Source: an uncultured bacterium
Lineage (GTDB): Bacteria > UBP6 > UBA1177
Direction of reading: 5' to 3'
Length of the DNA stretch: 64,000 nt
Assembly (NCBI GenBank): GCA_905233945.1
Contig: CAJOFY010000010.1
Span: 1-64,000 of the forward strand
Made by a program: the position numbers and the translations under genes. Shown here one piece after another: positions 1 to 8,721 of the stretch (position 1 is the stretch's first letter; each line of letters starts with the position of its first letter). The notes under the pieces are model-generated. The model searched no databases and was not told where the DNA came from. It worked only from the letters and a program-made list of their open reading frames with translations.

Positions 1-58
1 ATAACTGAAAAACGCAATATTTTAAAGGAAAATAAGGAAAAGGCAAAAAAATGAAATC

Positions 59-92
59 TTGAATTTAGAAAAAAAATCGTTAAAATACTGCG
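59..92 (+). promoter_or_regulatory. Predicted promoter with GC discriminator
   Basis: TTGAAT (59-64) is followed by a 16-bp spacer and TAAAAT (81-86), then ACTGCG. The same layout recurs across the window. It lies 25 bases before the first lipoprotein start. Confidence 0.55.
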
Positions 93-116
93 TTTTTTTT
101 GTTTTAGGTGGGAAAA

Positions 117-1091
117 ATGAAGAATTTCATAAGTTTTTTATTTGCAGTCCTGCTTGTTGTCTCGTGTTCAGGCGGCGGCAATGTCGAAAGCAAGTGGCGT
201 GTGCTCGACGAAGAAAAATACGAGCCGAAAATTGACGAAAGCCAATTGTACTCTTCGCTTGACGAACTTGAAAAGCTGATCATCGCTCCTGTTTCCTATT
301 TCCGCGACAAAAACGGCATTTATTCATTTTCGCAGAACATGGATTACGAGACCGTTTCAACGGTCCGGAACGCTGATGCCGCCGAAGATGCAAAAGCAAC
401 GGAGCGGAAGCTGGTGCTTCACGAGTCGTCGAAATTCAGAAGCGACAAATCGGGCAATTTTTCGATGAGTTACCAGAACAACAAGAACGAAGGCTGGGAA
501 GTTGTCTGGCGCGACAACTTTCTTTACCGCAAGCAGTTCGGCGGCGAGTTCACGAAGACTTTCAGCATGGGCGAGCACATTTCGCTCAGGGACAACCTTT
601 TCAGTTCGCTTCCTTCGGTTTATCTCATGCTGCGTGACCACGCTTCGATAGAATCCGAGAAAGAATGGAAAACCGGCGCTTTCAAAGGGCATCTTGTCAC
701 AATCGTTTTCAGCGATAAAAAATCGGACAGAGCATCTCTTTCCGAAAAGAAGTATCTCCAGAATCTTCAGGGAACAGAAGAGAAGCACGATGACAGCCTT
801 GTCGCAGGTCTTGCCGGGAAAAAGAAGTCCGGCATCAAAGGAAAAATGACAGTTTTTGTCACTCTCGAAGGTGCTGTTGCCGAAATGAAAATAGAAGAGC
901 TTTCGTTCAGATTCTCCGACGAGAATGTCACTTTCAGCATTAAAGGGCAGAGAAAACTTTCGACCGATTTTGCGGAGATAATCACGGAACCTGAATACAA
1001 CGAGGAATACCACAGAAGAACGCTTGATTCTTCAGTAAACATCATGAAAAAGAAGGTAGAGAAAAAGGAAGAAAAACATGACGAAGAATGA
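117..1091 (+). CDS. Putative lipoprotein, unknown function
   Basis: I do not recognise this family. The start at 117 is chosen because AGGTGGG lies just upstream; a GTG at 108 is inside that ribosome-binding site. The protein is about 324 residues. It opens with a short basic-hydrophobic signal peptide ending in a lipobox (VVSC, then SGGG), so it should be lipid-anchored on the cell envelope. The middle and C-terminal parts alternate charged and hydrophobic residues in a beta-strand-like pattern, and the tail is Lys/Glu rich. It overlaps rsfS by 14 bases, so the two are probably co-translated, which may be only a shared-transcript arrangement. Confidence 0.8.
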   Translation: MKNFISFLFAVLLVVSCSGGGNVESKWRVLDEEKYEPKIDESQLYSSLDELEKLIIAPVSYFRDKNGIYSFSQNMDYETVSTVRNADAAEDAKATERKLVLHESSKFRSDKSGNFSMSYQNNKNEGWEVVWRDNFLYRKQFGGEFTKTFSMGEHISLRDNLFSSLPSVYLMLRDHASIESEKEWKTGAFKGHLVTIVFSDKKSDRASLSEKKYLQNLQGTEEKHDDSLVAGLAGKKKSGIKGKMTVFVTLEGAVAEMKIEELSFRFSDENVTFSIKGQRKLSTDFAEIITEPEYNEEYHRRTLDSSVNIMKKKVEKKEEKHDEE

Positions 1092-1431
1092 AAAATTAGA
1101 GACAGTTATCCGCACCCTTTCCGATAAAAAAGGGGTAAATATCATGGCTTTTGATGTCGAGAAGAAGTCCGGTTATACCGATTTTATGGTTTTTGTGACT
1201 GGAACGAGTACCCAGCACAATACGACTATGGCCGATTCGCTTTTCCGCGAGCTCAAAAACGCAGGATTCGCGAAACCGCTGGTCGAAGGCGAGACGAGTG
1301 CGAAATGGATTCTTGTCGATGCGGGAAGCGTCGTCATCAACATCATGCTTGAGGAGCTGCGCGACTACTACTCTCTGGAAGACATCTGGAGCGGTTGCGC
1401 AAAAGTCGATATAAGTTCTTATCTTCAGTAA
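1078..1431 (+). CDS. rsfS: Ribosomal silencing factor RsfS
   Basis: RsfS (Iojap/YbeB family) binds ribosomal protein L14 on the large subunit and blocks subunit joining when nutrients are low. The 117-residue length fits the family. Recognisable family blocks are the central GYTDFMVFVTGTS segment, the GETSAKWILVDAGSVVINI stretch, and the RDYYSLEDIW ending. It starts inside the preceding lipoprotein gene, and its stop overlaps the rlmH start (TAATG), so translation is coupled. The rsfS-rlmH pairing is common in bacteria and supports both calls. Confidence 0.95.
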   Translation: MTKNEKLETVIRTLSDKKGVNIMAFDVEKKSGYTDFMVFVTGTSTQHNTTMADSLFRELKNAGFAKPLVEGETSAKWILVDAGSVVINIMLEELRDYYSLEDIWSGCAKVDISSYLQ

Positions 1432-1862
1432 TGAAAATCACTTTAATCGTTGTAGGAAAACTCAAAAGCCAGTTCAGGGAGATCGATGATTTTTTCCAGA
1501 AAAGGATAAAGATCTATTCTCCGCTTGAAATAATTGAGCTGAAAGAGCGCAACGACATCGTGCTTGAAACTGAAAGCATAATAAAATCAATACCTTCAAA
1601 TTCGTTTGTAGTCGCTTTGCGTGAAACCGGAAAAGGGCTCGACTCGCTTTCTTTCGCAAAACTTTTAAGCGAAAAATCGGTCTCGCACGGCTCGATCTGC
1701 TTCGTGATAGGGGGCGCTTACGGATTCGGCGACATAAACGAAAACCTCACTCTTTCGATTGCGCCGTGGACGCTTCCGCACCAGCTTGCGCGTATAAACC
1801 TTCTTGAGCAGATCTACCGCGGACTTTCGATAAACAGCGGCTCCGGTTATCATCACGGGTGA
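1431..1862 (+). CDS. rlmH: 23S rRNA pseudouridine-1915 N3-methyltransferase RlmH
   Basis: RlmH is a SPOUT-class SAM-dependent enzyme that methylates pseudouridine 1915 of 23S rRNA. The ATG at 1431 overlaps the rsfS stop and gives the typical N-terminus MKITLIVVGKLK; an upstream in-frame start at 1395 would lie inside rsfS and is rejected. At 143 residues it is slightly short for the family. The conserved C-terminal signature is present: FVIGGAYGFG, then LPHQLARINLLEQIYR, and the terminal SGYHHG. Confidence 0.95.
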   Translation: MKITLIVVGKLKSQFREIDDFFQKRIKIYSPLEIIELKERNDIVLETESIIKSIPSNSFVVALRETGKGLDSLSFAKLLSEKSVSHGSICFVIGGAYGFGDINENLTLSIAPWTLPHQLARINLLEQIYRGLSINSGSGYHHG

Positions 1863-1889
1863 AGATTTGTTGTTTCTATGGGGGCATGA

Positions 1890-3443
1890 ATGCAAAAGTT
1901 GTTGAAATCAATGGTTGTTTTGTTGGTTTTTGTATTTGTTTCCTGCACATCTTCAAAATCGCATAACGATTCGGACACAATGCCTGACGCGGATCCTGAT
2001 GACATCGAAACTGTTGATGATGACGCAGACCCCGAAGAAGATTCGGATTTTCTTGATGACTCGGATGAAACAGGGACTCAGGATGAAGAACCTGTTGTTG
2101 AAGAGTGTGATCCTCCGTTAAGCAAGGCATCGTTTCCGTATCATGATAAAAATGGAAATATCACTTTCTGCCGTCCAGGTTGCGATGAACAGACAGAAAA
2201 AAATCCGCAGTGTGTAGACAACCTGTGGAAAATCGCTTCAAAACGGCTTTATGCCGCTTCTCCTGAATCCGAATGCAAAGATTCCTATCCGTGCGATATG
2301 TCTGCATTTAGGAATATGACAACAGATGATATTGATGCACTTGAAGCATGGACAGGGAATAAGTTTGATCATCGTCCGCATGAATGTGACACGCTTGTAA
2401 ATGCTACGTCCAAAGAGTCGGGGGAATGGTGGGAAAGTGGTTATGATCCGCAATTAAGATATTACGGTATCAATGACGGAAAAGTTGGTGTAGTATTGAA
2501 AAATACTAAAACTAAATGGGATACAAAAGATTTCACTACTTCGCAAAAAACGGTGATTTATGATGTCGTTTCAGGAAATTACAGAGCCGTAACTCCTGCA
2601 TCTGCAAACATATCGGCATATTACAAAGGCTGCTTCTTTTTTATGGGGCAGGATTTCAGATATCAGAATGCAAGCGGTGTTTATTATCTTATCTATGCCT
2701 GTGATGACGGCAGAATGGAACTTGCATATCCTGTTTCAGTGGATTACCTCTGGTGGTCGCCTGCAATCAACGAAAAATGGGCTGTCGCCAACATTCAGGA
2801 AAAAGAGGACGAAGAAAAATCCGCCATGTATGCAAGGATCGACGAATGGAAATGGACAAAAATTTATCCCGACAGACCACTTTATTACCCTAATATTGTC
2901 AAAGACAAAGCTGTATTCAGCGATCCTTTTATGAAAGCTTACTACTGTGACCTTTCAAAAAATCCGCAGAGTCTAGATGATTGTATCGTTATAAATGAAG
3001 ACGAGTCGGAAGAGATAGAGCGGCCTGTAATAAACAAAGATAACGATAGGGAGGTTCTTTACGGCGCCGGAGGGCGTATAAAAAGGCTGAAAATTAAGGA
3101 AAACGGCGAAAAGGAATATTCGGTGCTTTTGGATACTTTCGGAACAGATGACGGAATCAGCAGTCCATATGAACATTCTTTGAGAAAAGTAACCGATGAT
3201 ATGGTTTACTACAGCGAACGTCTGGTAACAAAAGGAGACGGGGACGTCAACACATGCTTCTACAATAGAAAATCGCAAAAAGTTTCATGCATGAAAAAAA
3301 TTGAAGGATATGATAAATATCACCTCGGCGCGGAAGACTGGGAAGGGAAATGGATGCTTTACCAGCTTTCTACGGCATGGCAGATTGTCAGGGACCTCGA
3401 CTGTTACTGCGAAAAAGAGGGTGTATGTCCGTTGGCGGAATGA
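1890..3443 (+). CDS. Large Asp-rich, Cys-rich lipoprotein
   Basis: The 517-residue product begins with a signal peptide and lipobox (FVFVSC, Cys at about 19). A strongly acidic linker of Asp/Glu/Thr follows (about residues 20-70). The remainder is Cys-rich with repeated short strand-turn patterns ending in Trp/Tyr, resembling a beta-propeller or similar all-beta exterior domain, but no family is recognised. GGGGGC precedes the ATG. The acidic linker after the lipid-anchored Cys is shared with several other lipoproteins here and probably lifts the domain from the membrane or binds calcium (inference). Confidence 0.8.
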   Translation: MQKLLKSMVVLLVFVFVSCTSSKSHNDSDTMPDADPDDIETVDDDADPEEDSDFLDDSDETGTQDEEPVVEECDPPLSKASFPYHDKNGNITFCRPGCDEQTEKNPQCVDNLWKIASKRLYAASPESECKDSYPCDMSAFRNMTTDDIDALEAWTGNKFDHRPHECDTLVNATSKESGEWWESGYDPQLRYYGINDGKVGVVLKNTKTKWDTKDFTTSQKTVIYDVVSGNYRAVTPASANISAYYKGCFFFMGQDFRYQNASGVYYLIYACDDGRMELAYPVSVDYLWWSPAINEKWAVANIQEKEDEEKSAMYARIDEWKWTKIYPDRPLYYPNIVKDKAVFSDPFMKAYYCDLSKNPQSLDDCIVINEDESEEIERPVINKDNDREVLYGAGGRIKRLKIKENGEKEYSVLLDTFGTDDGISSPYEHSLRKVTDDMVYYSERLVTKGDGDVNTCFYNRKSQKVSCMKKIEGYDKYHLGAEDWEGKWMLYQLSTAWQIVRDLDCYCEKEGVCPLAE

Positions 3444-3472
3444 TCCGTATCTGATTTATACAAATTTTATCA

Positions 3473-3507
3473 TTGAAAAAAAATATTGATTTCTTAATAT
3501 TGTGCGG
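3473..3507 (+). promoter_or_regulatory. Predicted promoter with GC discriminator
   Basis: TTGAAA (3473-3478), a 16-bp spacer, TAATAT (3495-3500), then TGTGCGG. It sits just before the lytic transglycosylase start at 3525. Confidence 0.55.
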
Positions 3508-3524
3508 ATTTTGGAGAGGTTCGC

Positions 3525-5894
3525 ATGAAACCGTCGTTTTTTGTTCTGTTTTCAGTTTTGTTTTTAACTTTCCCGCTTTTTTCCTATCACGACTGCCTGA
3601 ATGATGAGAATGTGACTGAGGCCTGTATCAGAGAGCTTTTCAAAGCAAATGAATTCGCTCTTGCCGCGTCGCATATAGACAAGGCGGAATTTGCTTCAAA
3701 GACCGATTACACGATCCTGAAAATCGAGCTTTTTATGAAACTCTCAAGATACGACGAGATAGAAAAACTGATAAATTCTCTGCCGAACGATGTGAAAAAT
3801 ACGCTTTACTACAAAGTGATGCTGGTGAAGACTTTCGCGGCGAGAAAACGTTTCAACCAGGCTCTCGAGATCATCGATGAAATCAAAAGTACCTATCCGG
3901 TTTACTATCTTTTCAGCGATCTTGAATGCTTGAAAGGCGATGTCGCGCTTTACAGGCGTCAGTATGACTCGGCACTTGAATTTTACGACAAATGCCTTGA
4001 CGCGCAGGATAACGGCGTCGCCGCTTTCAACCGCATTCTGGCGCTGGAAAAGAACGGCGAACCGCAGGTCACTTTCCTCAAGGATTATGTGGAATATATG
4101 GACAGTTACGGCTCTCTTTCGTGGAAAAACCAGATCGTGGAGAGGCTTGTAAAACTCAAGAAAAACAAAGGTGTGCCGAATTCTTCTTCGCCTTACTATG
4201 TGAGATGGCTTTCGATAATGCGGCGCGAAAACAGACTTTCGCAGTTTTTTACCGACGAATATCTGAATCTGCCGTTTCCTGCGAATCTTGAAATTGCGGA
4301 CTATCTGATTTCGGCGAAACGCTATTCCGACGCGCTGAAGATGCTTGACGACGCAATTTCAAAGCAGACGAAGGCTAACGATGCGAAATACAAGCTCGTG
4401 AACAAAAAATACAGAGTTCTCAATCAGGCGGGGCGAGAGGTCGAGGCAGCCGATTTTCTCCTCAAATCTTCTGACGAGTTCGCCGGAACGCAGAAAGACA
4501 GGATGAAATTCCTTGCCGCTCTGGTCTATTTTGAAAACGGCATGGCTGAAAAGAGCAAGGAGATTTTGGGCGCTATCGTCGCAATGAGGCAGAACTCGAA
4601 ATATTTCATGCTTTCGCTTTACAAACTCGGGCTCATTTATCTTTTTGAAGGTAACGATCTCTACGCTTTCACGATGTGGTCGGAGTTCCTTCTTTCCGAA
4701 AAGATGAATTACGACAAATTCGTTGACGGGAAGGGGAGTTATGAGGCGATAACGGGGCTTACCGCGCTTCTGGACAGGATAAACGGCTACTGCGCGGCTC
4801 TTACGGACTTCAATTTTCAGTGTTCTGTCGATGAGAGCGGTATTTCCGAAAGCGTGAACAGTTTCATTTCGTACTACGACTTTACTTATTTTCACATAAT
4901 CGAAAGTGAAAATTTCAAAAAGAAACCAGATTTCGGAAATGTTGCCGCCACATCGGACAAATGGCTCTCGAACAGGGTCGAAAACGGCGCTACAAAAGAG
5001 GAGTTTGCCGAATCTCTGAACCAGCTTCCTGCCAAAATAAAGAAACGCGAGCCGGTGCAGATGATTGATTTGTTTCTGAAAGCCGATAACTTTGACGGAG
5101 TCGAGTTTTATGTCGATATGATGCGGACATACACCTCTTACAACGAATCAAAACATGCGAAAAACGCTTCTGCAATGCGTATTGCGATGCCGGAAGCACA
5201 GATCCTTGACGAATTTTCTTCGAACTACAAAGAAATACTTTCAAAAATCCATCTTGTCTACAACAAATTTTTCAAGAAAACGGCGAAAGTCACAAGTTAC
5301 TACTACAATCAGTTCTCTCCTGACCTTACTTATTCGCCGCATTACGGCAAACAGTATGAGTGGCGGATGCTTTATCCGACGCCTTACCTTGAGGATGTCC
5401 TCAAACTTGCCGGCGAGTTCAACGTTCCTGTCCAGCTCATTTATTCGATAATGCGCGCTGAAACATATTACCGCGAATCGCTTTCTTCGAATGTCGGAGC
5501 GCTCGGACTCATGCAGATCATGCCGCAGACTTTTGAAAAAATCAGCAAATTCGGCGGGATAAAGATTCACGATCCGATGAATCCGTACGACAGCATGAAG
5601 GCTTCCGTCTGGTATCTTTCAAAACTTCTCAAACGTTTCGACAACAATCTGATTGCCGCGACAGCCGCTTACAATGCAGGTCCGCACAATGTTTCCGACT
5701 GGATATCGCGTTACGGCGGGAAGGAGGCATACCTTTTTGTCGAGATGATTCCTTACAAAGAGACACGCGACTATGTCAAAAAAGTAATGAAATTCTACAT
5801 GATTTACAGCTATATCTACGAAGGCGAGTTTTTCAATGTCGGTTTAAACGGCATTTATGATGTCCTGGAAAACAGTGATGTTGTAAATTTCTGA
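3525..5894 (+). CDS. Soluble-type lytic transglycosylase with long helical N-terminus
   Basis: The protein cleaves the MurNAc-GlcNAc bond of peptidoglycan, forming 1,6-anhydroMurNAc, in the periplasm. It has 789 residues with a cleavable-looking signal peptide (about 1-19). About 550 residues of TPR-like helical repeats follow, as in Slt70, then a C-terminal SLT domain (about 615-770). The catalytic Glu is residue 646 in the motif IMRAETYYRES. It is followed by the family blocks GALGLMQIMP, AATAAYNAGP and the distal Tyr-rich segment MIPYKETRDYV. GGAGAGG precedes the ATG. It may feed the muropeptide recycling represented by the NagZ-like gene near the window end. Confidence 0.92.
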   Translation: MKPSFFVLFSVLFLTFPLFSYHDCLNDENVTEACIRELFKANEFALAASHIDKAEFASKTDYTILKIELFMKLSRYDEIEKLINSLPNDVKNTLYYKVMLVKTFAARKRFNQALEIIDEIKSTYPVYYLFSDLECLKGDVALYRRQYDSALEFYDKCLDAQDNGVAAFNRILALEKNGEPQVTFLKDYVEYMDSYGSLSWKNQIVERLVKLKKNKGVPNSSSPYYVRWLSIMRRENRLSQFFTDEYLNLPFPANLEIADYLISAKRYSDALKMLDDAISKQTKANDAKYKLVNKKYRVLNQAGREVEAADFLLKSSDEFAGTQKDRMKFLAALVYFENGMAEKSKEILGAIVAMRQNSKYFMLSLYKLGLIYLFEGNDLYAFTMWSEFLLSEKMNYDKFVDGKGSYEAITGLTALLDRINGYCAALTDFNFQCSVDESGISESVNSFISYYDFTYFHIIESENFKKKPDFGNVAATSDKWLSNRVENGATKEEFAESLNQLPAKIKKREPVQMIDLFLKADNFDGVEFYVDMMRTYTSYNESKHAKNASAMRIAMPEAQILDEFSSNYKEILSKIHLVYNKFFKKTAKVTSYYYNQFSPDLTYSPHYGKQYEWRMLYPTPYLEDVLKLAGEFNVPVQLIYSIMRAETYYRESLSSNVGALGLMQIMPQTFEKISKFGGIKIHDPMNPYDSMKASVWYLSKLLKRFDNNLIAATAAYNAGPHNVSDWISRYGGKEAYLFVEMIPYKETRDYVKKVMKFYMIYSYIYEGEFFNVGLNGIYDVLENSDVVNF

Positions 5895-5921
5895 TTCTGG
5901 TAAAATAAATCAAATTTATAT

Positions 5922-5949
5922 TTGACAAAAATCTTTTTGTGAGTAATAG
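5922..5949 (+). promoter_or_regulatory. Predicted promoter
   Basis: A consensus TTGACA (5922-5927) with a 16-bp spacer to TAATAG (5944-5949). No GC-rich discriminator follows. It would serve the two beta-helix lipoprotein genes. Confidence 0.4.
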
Positions 5950-5984
5950 ATAATTGTTTTATGATTGTTTTTTAAGGTGATGCT

Positions 5985-7028
5985 GTGAGGAAATTATTTT
6001 TTCTATCTATTTTAATCTTGTTTTGTTCATGTTCGCAAAACGGTGTGGGAGATTATGATTTACCCGAAGATTGCGGCGGAAAGTGCTATGTTGCGCATGA
6101 CATCAATTCTTTACAGGATGCGCTGATCAATTCCGCAGCCGCTTTTTCGAACTGCGTATGTCTGGGGAGCGGCGTTTTTGAAAGTTCTGTGATGATTGCG
6201 AAACCGCTCAGGCTTTTTGGCAGGAAAGACGGCTCGACTTATTTGAAAAGTCTTGCGGTTTCCGATACTTCAGGGGTTCTGCTGCGCGATTTTTCCTTTA
6301 AAGATGTTTCAACTGATTCTGCTGCGCTTTTTATTTCGGGAAGTTCCGTTGAAATTGAGAATGTTTCATTCTCGAATATCGGCGCGGCTTCGGTTTCCGG
6401 CGGCAGAGGAATCGTTGTTTCCGGAAATGAATCCGAAGTTTTCATAAAAAATTCAAAAATCGAAAAAACGGACGGAACAGGGATTCTCATCAATGGGGCT
6501 CACAAAGTTTTTTTGGAGAATGTGAATGTTTCAAAGTGCGGTTTTGCCGGAATCTGGGCTCAGAATCAGAGCGAAGATAGTGGAATTCTGTCGGTTTCCG
6601 GCGGCAGAATTGAAGAAAACAGCGCTGTTGCGGTTGAAATTCTCGGGAAGACTGCTCTGAAAATTTCAGGAACCGTAATCAAAAATATCAAAAAAAGGGA
6701 TGTCGCGTTTGAAACTGTAGGGGACGGAATAGTTGTCAAGAACCCTTTTCTTTCCGAAAGCGGGTCTGTCGCCATAGAAAACAGCTCGGTTTCAGATTTT
6801 GCCCGTGCCGGAATAATTCTCGACGGCGGCAGTTCAACCGAAGAGCCCGGAGCGGAATTCAAAAATCTTTCACTTGTTTCGGACAGAGGCTCTTTCGGTC
6901 TTGTCGTGCAGAATGCCGCCGAAACACAGAGTCTGAGGAACGGGATTGTTGAAAACGATTTTTCTTCCGCTGATATAAAGCGCGAGGGCGAACTTTTTAT
7001 AATTGATTCTTTCTTTGAGCTCAAATGA
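5985..7028 (+). CDS. Right-handed beta-helix lipoprotein A
   Basis: The 347-residue protein starts at a GTG preceded by AAGGTG. It has a lipobox (LFCSC) at the end of the signal peptide. The body is built of short strand-turn repeats typical of the parallel beta-helix (pectate-lyase-like/NosD-like) fold, for example repeated units of the form VEIENVSFSNIGA, VFLENVNVSKCGFAG and VAIENSSVSDFARAG. Such proteins are often surface polysaccharide-binding or lyase-like, but no catalytic set can be assigned. Its stop overlaps the next start by four bases (ATGA), so the two are translationally coupled and probably work together. Confidence 0.82.
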   Translation: MRKLFFLSILILFCSCSQNGVGDYDLPEDCGGKCYVAHDINSLQDALINSAAAFSNCVCLGSGVFESSVMIAKPLRLFGRKDGSTYLKSLAVSDTSGVLLRDFSFKDVSTDSAALFISGSSVEIENVSFSNIGAASVSGGRGIVVSGNESEVFIKNSKIEKTDGTGILINGAHKVFLENVNVSKCGFAGIWAQNQSEDSGILSVSGGRIEENSAVAVEILGKTALKISGTVIKNIKKRDVAFETVGDGIVVKNPFLSESGSVAIENSSVSDFARAGIILDGGSSTEEPGAEFKNLSLVSDRGSFGLVVQNAAETQSLRNGIVENDFSSADIKREGELFIIDSFFELK

Positions 7029-8719
7029 CGGTATTTATTATTGTTTTTATTGCGTTTTTTGCGTTTTCATGCGGCGGAGTCTCCGAAAATGTTCCGTCGG
7101 AAGATGATGATTTCGGTGAAATTCCCGATGAAACGGCTGAAGAGTGTGCGGAAAACGCCGTTTTATATCAAAAGCCCGAACTGCCTCAAAAGCCCGAAAT
7201 TGCTGAAATAAGGAAATACGACAAAAATTTTGAGTGTATTCCGCTGCCGGAGCCTGAAAACGGGGAACTTGTTCTTGAAAGCGGCTGTTTTTCAGGCTGT
7301 ATAAAAGCCGAAGGAAAACTCAGAATTTCTGGAAACGGTGCCGAAAACACGATGATAGTATGCGAAGACGATGAAAATGAGGCTGTTGTGACCGTTTTCC
7401 CTGATGCGGAAGTGACTATTGAAAATCTCTCTCTTTCGGGAAATGTGCGCTGTATTTTTGCTGAAAACGGTTCATCAACAACTGTGAGAAACAGCGTTCT
7501 TTCACACTGTACGAAAGGGGGAATAAACATCTGTCCGGATGAAGCTGGATGCCGCGCCGATCTTACGGTTATTGACAGTTTTATCGGCGATATCGATGAA
7601 GCTGCATCAGGCATAAGTTACGGAATTTCTTTCGGAAACGGCAGTTTGAGTGTCTTGGGAAGCGAGATTGCGGGAGTCAATTCTTTCGGCATAGCGGTCT
7701 GGGGAGAAAAGGGGGAAAACAACAAAATAACCGTGGAAAATTCTGTCGTTTCAGGAATTTACGGCGGTTTGAGAAGTTATGAAGGCCACGGTTTCTATGC
7801 CGAAAACTCAGCTGATATCACAATAAAAAGGAGCATATTTTCTGATGCGGCGACTTCTTTTGTTTTTGTTTCGGGGGAAGAAAACGAAATAGCTCTTCAT
7901 CTCGTTGATTTTACAGCGGAAAACATGCTCGAAACCGGAGAAGAGCAGGGCGGGGTCGTGCTTGACGGCGGGATTGCAGCCTCTTTTGAAAGGGTCAGCA
8001 TCGAAAACAGCCGGGGAAACGCCGTTTTTTCACGCGGAGCACTGCTTTATTCAGAGGATCTTTCAATAAAATCAGTATATTCCGACGGTCTTCTGCAAAA
8101 CGGTTTCGGAATGCAGATTGTTGACGGAAGTGAGATTTTCATAAAAAATCTTTCGGTAATTTCTGCGGAAAGGGCAGGGGTGCTGCTTGACGGAAAATGT
8201 GCGGCTGACATTGAGGATTTTGAAATAATATCGACAAAATCGGACAGCAGCACTAAGGAGTACGGTGTCGGGGCGGGGTTTCAGAACGGAGCTTCTGTTT
8301 CGCTGAAAAACGGCATGCTTTCTGACAACCGTGAAATGGGGATTCTTGCGGTAAGATCCGATGTCGCTTTGGAAAATGTTGCGGTGAAGAATACGAAACC
8401 AAGGGAATGTACCGAGGAAAAGAACTGTATTTTTGCCCCCGACACCGATTTCGGCCACGGTATATCGGTTTATTTCGGTTCAGTCCTCCGTTTTGATTCT
8501 CTCACTCTTATCGCCAACAACAACGGTCTGAATATAGAAAGCTCGGAAGTTGCAGGTTTCGGGGAGAAAGAAATTTTATTTTACAGGAACATTACGGCTG
8601 TTAATGTGTGGAATATCAGTGATTTCGAGTTGCTGGAAGAAAATCTTTCAAATTCGTCTTTCTGCGGGAACGAATCGGTTTTTACTGCCGATTCTCAGCC
8701 GGTAAGGGATTCTTTGTGA
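7025..8719 (+). CDS. Right-handed beta-helix lipoprotein B
   Basis: This 564-residue paralogue of the preceding protein has a signal peptide and lipobox (AFSC, then GGV) and an acidic linker. A long run of beta-helix repeats follows (ITVENSVVSGIYGG, ITIKRSIFSDA, VALENVAVKN and similar). It starts in the ATGA overlap with the upstream gene and has no ribosome-binding site of its own, which supports coupling. It ends two bases before the convergent oligoendopeptidase gene. Function is unknown; surface adhesin or polysaccharide handling is the family-level expectation. Confidence 0.82.
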   Translation: MTVFIIVFIAFFAFSCGGVSENVPSEDDDFGEIPDETAEECAENAVLYQKPELPQKPEIAEIRKYDKNFECIPLPEPENGELVLESGCFSGCIKAEGKLRISGNGAENTMIVCEDDENEAVVTVFPDAEVTIENLSLSGNVRCIFAENGSSTTVRNSVLSHCTKGGINICPDEAGCRADLTVIDSFIGDIDEAASGISYGISFGNGSLSVLGSEIAGVNSFGIAVWGEKGENNKITVENSVVSGIYGGLRSYEGHGFYAENSADITIKRSIFSDAATSFVFVSGEENEIALHLVDFTAENMLETGEEQGGVVLDGGIAASFERVSIENSRGNAVFSRGALLYSEDLSIKSVYSDGLLQNGFGMQIVDGSEIFIKNLSVISAERAGVLLDGKCAADIEDFEIISTKSDSSTKEYGVGAGFQNGASVSLKNGMLSDNREMGILAVRSDVALENVAVKNTKPRECTEEKNCIFAPDTDFGHGISVYFGSVLRFDSLTLIANNNGLNIESSEVAGFGEKEILFYRNITAVNVWNISDFELLEENLSNSSFCGNESVFTADSQPVRDSL

Positions 8720-8721
8720 TT

